Source: Membranipora membranacea
Lineage: Eukaryota > Bryozoa > Gymnolaemata > Cheilostomatida > Membraniporidae
Direction: 5' to 3'
DNA: 64,000 nt
Assembly: GCA_914767715.1 (NCBI GenBank)
Contig: OU612067.1
Span: 7,998,001-8,062,000, forward strand
In this document: piece by piece, positions 47,801 through 59,042 of the stretch
How positions within the stretch are numbered: position 1 is the first letter of the stretch
Layout: every line of letters starts with the position of its first letter
Translations under genes and position numbers: made by a program
Notes under the pieces: generated by a model
Told to the model about the DNA's origin: nothing
The model's database searches: none
Seen by the model: only the letters and a program-made list of their open reading frames with translations

Positions 47801-50800
47801 CATTATTCCCGCCTTTCAAGACAGGTCATTCACAGAGAGCTAGCAGTTGATTATTTGCCTAAGAGCTTTGTCCTACTCTACTGTGGTCAGTGGCTCCATT
47901 TTGTGCGCTATTTCCATAACAATTATATGATGTCGCTGACCGGTTAAGAACTTGTTAATTGATAACCATCTCTAAACCATCCATGTTATTTTACAAGCGA
48001 TTATGAATATGCAAACCCATGTTTTTCCGGCTTTGTGCACAGACTAGCAGTTTTTAAAAAACCAGATAAGATTTACAAGAATTACCTGTTTGGCTGAGAT
48101 TTTATCCAGTAAACTGAACTTTTTCAAATTACTTGAAGAAATGATAATGTGGCAAACCTGAATTTACTGTTGTGACATCAATCTCTTGCGCTCAACCTAT
48201 TCACCAACCAGAACTTGTTAAGGGTGAGGGTCAGTTTGATTTGGATTGAATTATTCAATATGGCCATGAGTTGGTAGAAGTTCCAGTTCACTATGCATGT
48301 CTGCAACCCGGAAAAAATTTTCCATGGTGTATTCTTGGTTTTTCCTTGGCTTTGTCAGTTTTTGCCGGGTAATTTCCGCCCGGCAATTTGGGACGGTTTT
48401 CTAGGTGTAGTAAATGACCCCGGATTTTATGATTTCAATCTGAGATATTTGGGTTGATTACACCCTGGAGATTTTCACCCTAGATATTTGAATACCGGAA
48501 AAATCAATCCTTATTCCACCCAGAATTACACAAGAAATATACAACTTGATTTCAGAAATTCCAAGCTTATTCAAGTCAATTTCTAGACAGCAATTTTCAA
48601 AGAGGTAGAATAAAACACCAGGGAGAATATTTCACCCTGGGAAAAGACAACCTGGAAAAGTATGAGGAAATTGCTGGAAATTTGAAAAAAATTGCTTGGC
48701 ATTACTGAATATTTCCTGGTAATTTCGGCGTTGCGATTTGGGTGAGAAGGGCAAGAGAGAAAGGGCAATTGTTTGGCGGAGGCCTGAGTATATTACATCA
48801 GTTTCAGTTTGCTGACTGGCCACCAAATATACACCCTGATTTCGAGATTACACTATTAACATGTGTATCTCTGATCGAAAGAGCCTCTGTCGTAAATATT
48901 TGGTACCCACATCAGGCTAAAAGAGAGGACAACTCTGATTTTATCAAACAGACATGATCGAAAAAGATATATACCTAGCTCTGCATTATTATCAATTTTT
49001 TCATTCTCTCTTCTGAGCTTAGGCTAGCAATACACAGTTTCGATGTAACTTAGATTGTCAAAAATATGTACCTTATGCTCTTCTAAAACTGAAAATAGGT
49101 GAGATAAGATTTTCTAAAGTTAAATTAAATTGTTCGACAGATGAAGAAAAAAAAACCATCCGATGTCACTAAACATTATTTCTGAATAGTGTCTTACCGG
49201 TTGCATTGCACATTTTCAATGACTTTAATAAGACAAAATTATTACCACTGCTTTTGAGCATTCAAACTGGCAGGTTAATCTACATTGTTCATTGTTGTAA
49301 GAGAATATTTCTATTTGAGATATGATACCCTATAGGAGTTTAGTTTTCGCGGCATTTAGGATTCGCTTTTCGAGTCGTTGCCTAGGTTGCGAAATTTAGT
49401 GTATCTTAAATTAAACTCACTCACCATAGTTTCATAAACAATGTACAATTATACAAAAATACACCTTACCTAATCATGCTTAATCATGCTCAATCATGCA
49501 AGCTAGCGTGGTGTAGTGGTCTAAGTGTCTGCCTTGCTTTCAGATTGAGAGTTATGCCCTGGGTTTGATTCCCAACTTGAACTTTTTTTTTTAAATTCTA
49601 GCTAAATTAAACTCCTATAGGGTATATTCAAAGTTGGTTTCTTAACAAGGGAGACAATTACCGATGATTTGTTCCAAAATATGTTAATTATAGGACATAT
49701 TATAAATTTTGACTTCACTTTCACGAATCCTGCTGCAGTCTACTGACTACTGGACCCAATTGATGGCCCGGATGTGCTCCGACCTGCCTGCAAACTGAGA
49801 GTAACTTGGCGCCGCATATGGCAGCCGCACCCTTAAGGCACCTGTATTTCTCAGTCCTCGGACAGAGCCAAACATGCAAGTTCAACCCACATTTAACCCA
49901 AATCAGTGAATAAATTTAGGTGTGACCCATCTGATGAAAAACATTATATCTTGAATTTATCCTGACCAGCCACCTGAAAAACTAATAAGTTTGGCCGAGC
50001 CTTACCCAGTAATTCACGGTAATGTCAAATTGGCAAATTTGTTTGGCAGTTCCAGGAAGAATTTTTCTGCCCGTAAAAAAAGTTTGTCACATTCCGTGCA
50101 GAGACTTCTATACCAGGGTGGAATATCTCCACCTAGATAAAAAATCCTTGGCTCTGATCTACTTATAATTTTTGTACCCAGAAAATGTTTTGCTCTCCCT
50201 GTGAAACCTTGCTCTCATTCTAGGCAGAAATTTTTAACTTTCAGGGGTGGAATTTGTTTTCTACCTGTCGGAAATGCTTCCTTGAAAAATTTGTTGTGCT
50301 GTTCCAGGAAGAATTTTTCTGCCCGTAGTATTCCAGGCAGAGATATCTTTACCAGAGTGGAATAATTCCACCTTGAAATAATCATCTGGTGGCAAATCCG
50401 ACTCGGAAAGCAGTACTCTGGGTAGGAGACTGATTTACTAGGGTGTATATTTCTACATAGATTATTAAAAACAAGGTGTTATTTTCCTACTTGGAAAAAT
50501 TTACAAAAAATATGTGACGTAAGTTCGTGATATTGATATGCAGATAAATTCTGTGTCATTTCTAGGGTGGAAATTTAAAAGTCTAGGTTGTAAATGCATT
50601 TGCTAGGTTGAAAATTTCTACCTGGAAAAAAATTCGCTCTTGGAGTCCCAAAACTCCGGGGTTTTTCTTGTCATTTTCTGCCTTGCATAGATGCATAGTG
50701 GTTATTGAGTGTTATAATATTCAATAAACAAACATTTCCATTACTTACCTGTTATCCTGCACTTGTGATATATAGGTGGGTCTAAATCTCTAAATAGGGA

Positions 50801-52419
50801 TTCATTTTGCGTTTAGTGACGCCCAAGGGATTATCACCTTACTGTATTATTTGCAAAGGATGGGAGCTACAAATAAATATATATGTAATGTATTTGCATT
50901 ACACAACCGCTCATTGCATTTACTATATATTGTAATATAAATATATATTATATTATAATAAATATATATAACTTTTTCCCGACTAATAGATGGACGAATC
51001 AGAGTGATTGATTCTGACTCGGAGTTCGAGTCTGATTGAGCTGCAGGTAAAACATTGTGACAGCTTTACAAAGTTTGCTGTTGGAAGGCGAAGCTTTAGG
51101 CTACTGCTATCCCGCTTGGTCTAACTGTTCAGACTGTTCTTGTAGTGTGGAGTTTGTACCGCGACACTGTGTTATCTAACATTATGTATGTTTGATGACA
51201 GAGTGTCCCAATATCTCCTCCGTATTACAACCAGTTGAGCCGTGGACTATACCCCTGCCTTGCTTTGCACGGCCTACGCTTGCTTAAATTCCTTTGCTTT
51301 ATATATTACAAGCGCTGCAATTTTATTTGAGGCAGTAAATGCTGCCTGAGCATTGCTTCCATTACAAATCAAATGTTTTGCTATCACTCCTCGTATTCAG
51401 TTTGACAGCAGATAACTAGCCCAGGCAGGGTTACTTATTTGTTTTTGCAACTTTGTATCATTTCAGACATCTATTGGATGAGTTGCCAAGGGATCATTAA
51501 CTGAGCTTACCAATTAAACCATTGACTTTTTGATATTATTGGCTGGCCTTTGACCGATTAAGTCACATGTTTAGCGTTCAAGAGGTCAAGATCTGAACTC
51601 TGGTTCTTGTTATTTGGATATTCCTTATTTATTAGTAAATGTCAGAGGAGTTTCGGTCATGTTTATCGACTCGTATAGGGGTACATCACTTGATTAACAT
51701 TCCTTTTATCGTGCCGCGTTTTTTCAATGATGAACTTTTCTCAATTGCATAGCGAGACTTGATGTCTGTTGTTTGTTTTAAACTGGAAGCTGTATTCATT
51801 AAAAAAAGTGAAAATGGGTTGGGATGCAATTCATGTATCTGATAAAAAAGACAGTTTTCTACCGAAGGTACTCAAAATAATGATTTACCAACTTTTATTT
51901 TCAGATGACCCGGGCGATTTAACTCATCAAACCATATTTGAGGAAGACGAAGAACTTTCTGACCCTTTCCCAACTTCTGACTCACCTTTAGAATACTCCC
52001 AAGGAACTCCATCTAGCGCAACGCATAGCTCCACTTCAACTCATGGTGCCACTATTCCCTCTGCTCCTGTAGTACCCTCTCTCTACATCCCACAACAGCA
52101 AAGCAGGCCTAAGGCTACATCTACTTATCATCAACAACATCACAGCACCAACAACAAACGAAGGCGGAGCCTACAGTCATTGCGTCATGACGCAATGTCA
52201 TCACCTCACCACCAGGATCAGGGAGATCATAACCCCAGAGCACCTCTACCAGGTTATGAGTTTAGCAATAGTCCCGCTGCGAGGCCTCCTCATGTTCCAG
52301 ACCCTGAGGCTATTAGACACACTGTTGCTTCTGCTGCTGCTGCATCATTTATGTCGCAATCAGGTACAACGTCAATAGACTTCTCATTAGCATCTCAAAA
52401 CCCGTCCTGCTTTGACTGA
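35840..52419 (+). CDS. Unrecognised multi-exon gene, about 490 aa, partial at the 5' end
   Basis: Exons: 35840-35975 (tentative), 37189-37485, 40467-40643, 41320-41437, 43641-43778, 46825-46920, then either 50990-51039 or 51905-52419. All junctions are GT-AG and the phases (0,0,0,1,1,1) agree throughout, strong evidence for one gene. No start ATG was found for the first exon; a well-placed GCCATGG at about 37303 could be an internal start. The middle is acidic and polar (RVIDEGDGE, DTEEENID, NNNNNN), followed by basic patches (MKRKYAP, HERKKVK). The long last exon is rich in Ser, Thr, Pro, His and Gln with NNKRRRSLQSLRH, which resembles a nuclear-localisation or basophilic-kinase site. No catalytic or named domain was recognised. 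It is likely a nuclear or regulatory protein with disordered tails, but that is inference from composition. Confidence 0.6.
36438..36770. repeat. Diverged tandem duplication, period about 170 bp
   Basis: AGTACTCACAATCACAAC (about 36441) and AGTACACACAATCACAAC (about 36612) each begin a unit continuing through TTTGTGTAAAC-like, T-rich, GCCTTGTCA, GTCACAACCG and TTGTTCTTTTT-like segments. Two copies with small indels lie within the intron of the unknown gene. Confidence 0.65.
37894..37917. repeat. Poly(C) run, 24 nt
   Basis: An uninterrupted run of 24 C within an intron of the unknown gene. The complementary strand is a G24 run, able in principle to form G-quadruplex structures. Run length is also error-prone in sequencing. 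Confidence 0.9.
41184..41197. repeat. Poly(G) run, 14 nt
   Basis: G14 in the intron upstream of the exon at 41320, about 120 nt from its acceptor. Confidence 0.85.
43551..43590. repeat. Duplicated 20-bp unit with two G13 runs
   Basis: CAGAGTC followed by 13 G occurs twice in a row (43551-43570 and 43571-43590), 51 nt before the exon acceptor at 43641. The G-rich unit on the transcribed-sense strand is close enough to affect splicing of that exon, though this is only inference. Confidence 0.85.
44365..44580. repeat. Minisatellite, 24-bp unit x 9 exactly
   Basis: Nine units based on GAGATGTGGACGCTCGCGGT plus TATT, with only single-base variants (ACG, TCG, AGG or ATG after GTGG; TTGTT or TATC near the end). 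Because 24 is a multiple of three, several frames on both strands stay open and read octapeptide repeats (MWTLAVIE on plus). No splice site or start supports translation. CpG dinucleotides are unusually dense for this region. It lies in an intron of the unknown gene. Confidence 0.92.
45344..45445. repeat. Long imperfect hairpin, about 45-nt arms, 9-nt loop
   Basis: The left arm AAACTGTGTCGAGATCGCTG through AACTCCAC (45344-45391) pairs with GTGGTTGATAATGAAATG through CACGACACAGTTT (45401-45445). The loop is GTTGGAAAA. A perfect 16-bp palindrome GTTTAAGCGCTTAAAC follows at 45442-45457. Shape and size fit either a fold-back transposon remnant or a pre-miRNA-like RNA; expression data would decide. 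Confidence 0.7.
48463..48640. repeat. First cluster of degenerate palindromic modules
   Basis: ACACCCTGGAGATTTTCACC (about 48470-48490), an ATTCCACCCAGAATTAC block and a near-perfect 23-bp palindrome CCAGGGAGAATATTTCACCC ending TGG (48618-48640) are variants of one palindromic consensus (CCAGGGTGGAAWATTTCCAC plus CTGG). The second cluster lies at 50111-50626. Confidence 0.55.
49326..49624. mobile_element. 299-bp non-autonomous TIR element containing a tRNA-like sequence
   Basis: The left terminus TACCCTATAGGAGTTTAGTT (49326-49345) is mirrored at the right end, whose reverse complement is TACCCTATAGGAGTTTAATT (49605-49624). Both ends start with TA, fitting a TA target preference. No transposase frame is present. 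Inside, at about 49502-49575, is a tRNA-like unit. Confidence 0.75.
49502..49580 (+). mobile_element. tRNA-like sequence nested in the TIR element
   Basis: A-box-like CGTGGTGTAGTGGTCTAAG (about 49507) and B-box GGGTTTGATTCCC (49561-49573) have normal spacing, followed by a T-run (about 49583) that could terminate Pol III transcription. The anticodon arm is not clearly foldable. It could be a short SINE captured in the TIR element, or a decayed tRNA. Confidence 0.5.
49732..49865 (+). mobile_element. 5'-truncated SINE copy
   Basis: CTGCAGTCTACTGACTACTG through GCAAACTGAGAGTAACTTGG and GCCGCATATGGCAGCCGC is the same body as the SINEs at 1-172 and 19912-20111, but no A-box or B-box head is present upstream. 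A tail reading TATTTCTCAGTCCTCGG ends it. Confidence 0.75.
50111..50626. repeat. Second cluster of degenerate palindromic modules
   Basis: At least six modules occur: ACCAGGGTGGAATATCTCCA (50112-50131), CAGGGGTGGAATTTGTTTTC (50242), ACCAGAGTGGAATAATTCCA (50351-50370), CTAGGGTGTATATTTCTACA (50438), CTAGGGTGGAAATTTAAAAG (50562) and CTAGGTTGAAAATTTCTACC (50602). They share the pattern CYAGGGTGGAAWWTTYCACC. A direct repeat TTCCAGGAAGAATTTTTCTG at about 50049 and 50304 shows part of the array was duplicated. Confidence 0.6.
50990..51039 (+). other. Alternative short last exon of the unknown gene
   Basis: Acceptor TTTTTCCCGACTAATAG, then 50 nt in phase 1 encoding DGRIRVIDSDSEFESD and a TGA at 51037-51039. 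The same phase-1 donor at 46920 could join this exon or the long one at 51905, giving about 336 or 491 residues. The IRVID core recalls IRVIDEGDGE in exon 40467-40643. AATAAA-type signals nearby were not obvious, so use as a terminal exon is inferred from phase and open frame. Confidence 0.5.
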
Positions 52420-55194
52420 ATGGGTGTATTTTTATGTAACAGGGAATCTTAACCCGCTTCCCAAGTGCCGACCGGTGATTAACTGCTTGCTGATATTTGA
52501 GAAGTCGATCTGACTTCTAGGAATCCTAGTCCCTATCAACAAAGTCAGCTTGTATGAACTTTATTTTATTGTTATTAAAATATTATATTTATTGAGACCA
52601 GAGACATTTCTGCGTTAGATGGCGAGAAAAAGAGACGGTCTGTTCTCAAAATCTAGATTAGGTCTCAACACTCAACAATTTGATCCTATTTCAAAGCCGC
52701 TGTTTTTGTAGAACGATTATTTTCCCTTGGCCAAGCTAGCGTTGTGTTATGAGCAGCTTAAGGCTTCATATCTCTAAGATACAACATCAAACCTTGGCAA
52801 AGCTCAACACTAACCGTGAAAGTAATAATACCCAATACAACGACCGCAAACCGCTGAACTTGTAATTTGAGGTGTGACAGTTTGGGCCAGATGGTTCCTT
52901 AGTCTGCTTAAAGCAGCAGTAGTCTCCCCTGTCCACTTTTGCTGTGCTGGAGACGAGCCTATATCATAGTCTGACTCAGTCCTGACTTAGGCTTTCAATT
53001 TGATCTCATATTGTTTCATGTGCGTACATACTGAACTTCAAACTTTTGAAAAAAAAACCATAAAAATGAATATGATTGCCATAGTTAAAATCTATGTACA
53101 ACGCTATTGATATTGTTCTATAAGTATAATTCCATAACTGTTTTTTACCTGCAGAATTGTTTCTTGAAATGTTCTATAAAGTTTTTCGAGCTTGGCCTAT
53201 CATCAGAGATGCCAAATTTAGCAAGTTTATCCGACTCTATCCAGCACATACAACAACGTTCTATAAGCATCTAACGTTCTATCATATTATTTTTGTTGTC
53301 TGCCAAATTTACAAACAGAAAGTAGTAAATATATGAGTAATGCTTTATTTCTTAATCATATAAATACAACGTGTTATCTCAGAATAGAATTTATGAAATT
53401 CTTGTTGAAAACTGTTATATATATGTTTATAATAAATACTGAGCTAGTAGGATAAACTGAGAGTGATTGTGATGTTGAGTTAACAAAGTCATGAATCAGT
53501 CAAGGAGACATCCATAAGAGCATGTCGAAATCTTTTCATTTAGATTGTGACAATTATTAGGGCACCTGCTGCTATAGTAACATATAGTATAATGGAGTTG
53601 ATAGCTCCGAAATTGTTACAATATTGATTTCCAGCTCAAGGATTTAACAAATCTAAAGCTCCTCTGTAAGTTTTATATCGGTGATAGTCAGTACTATAGA
53701 GCCTTGACATGATGTAATATCTGGCCTACATAAATTCCACTGCGTTGATATGATCCTTTTTTCTGATATATGTCCTTCTCTGTGATGTTATCTCAGAGAT
53801 CCTTACTCTGTGATGTAATGTAGTTGCGCAACGTTGAGTGAAAAAGAGGATACGACGTGTGTTCTTGCAAATTTGATAGGCAATTACATGAGAAAATATT
53901 TTCTGAGAAGTGCTTTGGACCGCTTGCATTGGTCATCTACTCATTATTAAAACTTGAAGTGGAGGTACAGTGATAAATAAGCTTGACTAATAACAGTTTT
54001 GGAATCATCAAGAAGTTTGAGTGAACTTCCTACATGAGCAGTTTTGTATATGCGGCATACCGCCAATTTAATTCAGTATTGATATAATCACCATCGATAC
54101 CACCAAGATGTTCGGTATACAACCTAAATTTTATACGCAATTGTTGGCCTCTCATTCATATAATTATACATATTTATATATATTTGAGTGATCGTACACC
54201 ATTTTTACAATTATTAACCTCTGACCCCACAATCATTTCTACATCTTTATTTGTGTGCTATAGTAGCCTTGTCAGCTACTTTACTTGGTTTTTAGCGACA
54301 AGGCTGATGGTATAGTTTATATATATTCATAGGACATAAATCAGTCAGTATTTAAACATAAAAAAGACAACATGTCTAATTCAATCTGTCACCATCAGCT
54401 ACATCCTCATTCTAAATAATTCTACACACACTGCATCAGCCCGTAATAAATTTTCGCAACAAATTCTTTTTTGCATTCTCCGAAAGTTTTATGCTGGCAA
54501 CAGATGCATCATATCAGTTGCAGGTAGTCATAGTATAGTTATATATCTCAACTTTCAGTATGTTTCTTCATGTAATTTTGAATTCAAAGGTTTTTTTGGG
54601 TTCTGTCATCAAATTGACACTAAATAGATTGGGAAAATAACCGCTTGGCCAAAATCAAGGGGACAAAGTGCCGTTTTTTATTTAGATTTTATTGTTGACA
54701 TTTTTTTGGCAGACAAAGTAGGTTAATGATGTAATTTATCAAAGTGTCCAACCTGGAAAAAACAAAAACAGCACAGTCGAGAACAAAGAAAAAGGGTTAA
54801 CTTTGTAGGGTATCCATTTGTATCTCAAATAGGAAATTCATGTACACGTACACGATATGGTCACAATCACAAATGCAACTAAACCCAATGTAATTAATTG
54901 AAGAGCACCGAATTAGGTGAAAAGACACCTTCTCCCTGATATTGTTTGTATATCAACTATCTGAGTATGATTCCCAGCATTTCAATGCTGAAACTAAGTT
55001 CAAAGACCTAAAAATATTACAGTAAAGTTGTCACGCATCATTTTCTATGAGGTTTTTCTGGTTTTATAATGCTATTATTAACAAGTCGGCCAATGTTGGT
55101 GCCATATTTTAATGATGATCCATTTTGTGTCATATTTGAATGATGTGCCATTTTGTGTGCCATATACACAGATTAATAAGATTTCAATCCATCA
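52420..55194. other. 3' flank of the unknown gene, then unassigned DNA
   Basis: The stop is at 52417-52419; ATTAAA at about 52574-52579 is a weak candidate poly(A) signal. Beyond that no coding exon series was recognised. Confidence 0.4.
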
Positions 55195-55209
55195 CCCCCC
55201 CCCCCCCCC
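55195..55209. repeat. Poly(C) run, 15 nt
   Basis: C15 in otherwise AT-rich intergenic sequence. Confidence 0.9.
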
Positions 55210-58200
55210 ATTTTATTTCGGTTAGGTTATTTTTTTGCACATCAGGGAAACCATCTTTGGATGGTGATTGATGCAAACAAAATGTATCATTGTCATCCTT
55301 GATCTGTAGCTATTGACAGCTGCCTCTTTAATAAATTTTCACCAATTAATAGATTCATTGCGTTCATTGACCTCCATCCCCTGAGGGACCTGAGTAAGAG
55401 GTCACTAACTAGCATCGCCAGTTGTGCACTACTTAGAAGCAGATCTACATTTCTTCACGCCATAAACAGGCTAGACGAAATTACCAGAACTCACATAATA
55501 AAAACACTGCTGGGGATTTATTTTGTTGCTACCGGGAGCTGCAGTTATCTTCATCATAGTCTAATCTGGTGATAAGACCTTTTGTTCCCATTAATGTTCT
55601 ACTTTCATTTGATATAGACACTATTCCCTAAGGGCCCCAGAAAGCTGTATGAACTCTGTAAACATACTTTTTGAATTGTGATTCGAGGAGTTTTAAATTT
55701 CAAATCAATAAACAACTTCCGTAGATGAACGTGTGGCAATGTTCCAAACCGCTCAGACCTTGCTGGCAAGGCTAACTAGATAAAGGTGTTTGACTTGACC
55801 TATGAACAATGAGGGGCATGCAGAATAAACACAAGTGCTCCTGATAAAGCCTGGGCTCTCCTGGGCTTCTGACATGTTATCATACTTCAGGTCATTGACT
55901 CAAACAATCTGCTAGCAATCTAAACATTTTATAACTTTGGGCGAGCGGTATCATATAAGGCGCCCTGAAGCATAGCATCACAAAGGATATATTATCCTCA
56001 CTCTGTGATAGCATCAAGCAAAAAATCTTTCCCCTTTTGGGAGTGATAAAAAGTGAAGGCTCATCTACCCCCACATACAATGACATCGACAGCGGGAGCT
56101 TATTATGTAATGTTGTTTATATAGTTATGCATATTTTATAGTTTCAAGGAAATCCTATTCAATGTTCAAAGGTAGCCTTATCATGTGGCCTAACAGTAGG
56201 TCGCCTTGCTGTTTGCGAAGAAACAGAAGATTGGGCTGCCCCTAAAGAGGGACGCAAGGTGCCCTAAATCCTCATACTGAGAATGTGATACATCCTAGAA
56301 AACTAGAATGCATCCTAGAAAACTAGTATGCATCCTAGAGGTGAGGCCATGGTGGACCTCCTAATCTTAGGTGTGCAGCGAGCTGCCAAAACTGAACTGG
56401 CACTAATCGGCCATTGGCAGTGACACTTTGATCTTAGCCAATAGGCCGAGAAGTAGGTTGCCTTGACGAGGGTCGTTCATAGGTTCTAAGATAGTTTATC
56501 CGTGTTTTTGCCACAATAGTTAACTGAAACGACAAAGAAAATGTGGAGGCAGCATAAGTTAAACACTTGTGTGCGGGAATTGTTTCAGCCTAACATGATT
56601 TTATGCTCAAACTGGTACAAACCAATTCGATGACGCAATAAATGCTTCAAAGCTCCTCAGAGTTTGCGACCCATTTGATTTGCTATCTTGAAGCTACATT
56701 ATAATTAATCAGATTGTAATTTTGTAGTGAACTTTTCTAACAACTGTAATTTCATTTGTGGAGTCGCCCTTCCCCAATTTCCTCTTCTTTACAGAATTTG
56801 TGAAATCATCAGCTGTTTTCGAAAGTTGTTATTCAATTTTATCACTCAAAAGTTCAAACATTTGTACGGTTTTTTTTCTCAAGTTATTTTAGTAATTGTA
56901 CAGCACCCAGCAGCAGGGTTATTCTCAGAAACTTGAAAGGCTGATCGAACTTCTACACACATGAAGTATCACTGAGTAACAGCTAGTTTGTTATCAGCTG
57001 TAGAAGCATTGGGACTAAGTCTTATATAAAACACCCTATTATCATATTGTAAGAGGGTAATTGCCCCTGATTATTGAAGCTGTAGGAGGAGCCCATCACT
57101 GGATATAAGCTACGGATAAATAATGATATACACTATCAGGTTTGTTTTTACTCACACAATGTCCTTCCGCCTACCGCAGTCTATTGGTCTGATCTGGGTT
57201 ACATGAACTTATCGATGCAGAGGAATGCAGAGGAAAGTGAAGAGGGGGGTTAATGTAGGTTCAAACGCTCCACCCTTCCTGTTTTTGTCTTTGAATCTTC
57301 TGTGATTTCCACCTGGTTTACTTGCCAATGTTACAACCTTACGATTCTGAGAAATTAATATCATTTACAAATCAAAACGATAGCAATAATGATGCTGGGT
57401 GATAAAACATTCTAATTCAAGGTACCCACTCCTAGCAATCGCACAAGAACACAAAACAAAACCGTTTTAGCATTTCAACAAACCCAGCATCTATCATGGA
57501 TAGAGCACTACAATTACCTTACTTTGCTTACGCTTTACGATTGCGATTACAAAACAACACTAACTTATCTAACTCGAAAATATGTATGTTTGCTATTGCA
57601 TTTCTGCTGTAACTAATTTGAAGCAAAAATGGAATGATCTCGCTGCAAAACGAAATGACTGAGATGCCGTATAATGTCAATGACCTGATGAGGTTGGCTT
57701 TGCTCTTTAGATAGGGTATGTAGTGAACTTTAATATATGTAGAGTAGTGCAGAATTTTTTCCAAACCTATCAATGCATGTATTTTGGAAACACTACTTAC
57801 TTAATTGGTACTTGAAGAGTGATCGCCAGCTTCTGTGAGAAAGTTGGGGCAATGCGACAACTCACAGGTCCATGTAAATTTCCAGGTCGCCAACATACTT
57901 CAGAGATAGGGATGTAGTTAACCTTGGCCTAACACTGGGGGACCTACAAATTGTAATTCATTTATAACGCATATTTTTCCAGATTTCTCTGCCAGATTTT
58001 TGCTTCAGATTTTTCTTTGTACAATCTATCATTGGGAGCAAAGGAGAAGCTGCTTCTTGCGACAACTTTGCAAAATGCAGATTTTCAATTGCTCCCCATG
58101 ACAGCTTAAAATGTGTTAAAAGTGGAAAGTCAGCGACAAAGTGGCCCATATCTCATATCATGTGTATATTTAGAGACTTAAGTCATCCACTCTACTCAAC

Positions 58201-58849
58201 ACCTCCTCCGCATATTTGAAAGTAATGTACACTAAATGTAATGTACATGTAATGTACATTAAATATCAACGGCATTGACCTGTGTTGGTGTCCTAGGTAG
58301 TAACAATAGATTCTGCTGACTAAGGTGAATAGAAAATGAGAAATTTTAAGGTCAGCGGCTGATGAGAACTGCTTGGTGTAAGGTTGATCAATTATGTCGT
58401 ATAAATTTCTAGTACCTTTTAGAATCTTTTGTTGGTAAAGTAGATAGGGACCGTCATGCTTGGGAAGGGCAAAACAGGAACTTCTAGCATCTTCCCCCCT
58501 CCCAAAGCTGGCCAATCAAGTTTACCAGGTTACCGATACAGGTTATTACATATTGCATCCTAGTAGTGGTCGTATATTCATTAGATTAATTAGACACGGC
58601 CACCTGCAGAAAGTGATTATATCTATGGCGTCATCATCACTGTATCACAATAAAAGTTATGCATTTGAGCTCTCCCCTCCCAAGATAAAACTGGTCAGGT
58701 GAAATCAGAATAATTTGGCGTTAATATAATATTCCTGAGGAATAAATGTGTCAACATTGATCTTAATCCCTTATGAATAGAGAGTCGTTAGGCAGAGGTC
58801 AATGTCATGATAATATGTGTAAACCATGACTAGAGGTTTTATTCTCAGA
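55210..58849. other. Unassigned intergenic DNA
   Basis: Open frames up to about 107 codons occur (for example 58192-58515 minus), but none shows a recognisable motif, a credible splice pattern or biased composition. A TAATGTACA-rich short repeat lies at about 58220-58265. Confidence 0.4.
56290..56340. repeat. 20-bp tandem repeat, 2.5 copies
   Basis: RCATCCTAGAAAACTAGWAT is repeated at 56290-56309 and 56310-56329, followed by a partial third copy to 56340. Confidence 0.85.
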
Positions 58850-58859
58850 AGACAATCAG

Positions 58860-59032
58860 GGGATGGTGAGATGGCGAGGTGGCGCGGTGGCGCGGTGGCG
58901 CAATCGGTTAGCGCGCTTGCTATTCACTGCCAGGCGATTAGTGCCACAGGAGTTGTGGGTTTGAGTCCCACTGGGGGAGCTTTCATTGTTGATTGTTCCA
59001 GCCCCCAGCACCCTCGGGTGTATACCTCTCCC
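58860..59032 (+). mobile_element. tRNA-derived SINE with 10-bp target-site duplication
   Basis: A head with A-box GGCGCAATCGGTTAGCGCG (about 58897-58915) and B-box GGGTTTGAGTCCC (about 58956-58968) is followed by a body ending TATACCTCTCCC. The direct repeat AGACAATCAG flanks it at 58850-58859 and 59033-59042. The 5' side carries three copies of a GGTGGCGC-like unit, suggesting slippage. The body differs from the CTGCAGTC family at 1-172, so it is a second SINE family. Confidence 0.8.
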
Positions 59033-59042
59033 AGACAATCAG

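Noticed and set aside
48440-50640. CRISPR-like array
   Set aside because: Modules are degenerate, irregularly spaced and palindromic without uniform spacers; the genome is animal and no cas genes are present.
58192-58515. 107-codon minus-strand gene
   Set aside because: Overlaps a TAATGTACA repeat, has no motif and no supporting splice or promoter features.
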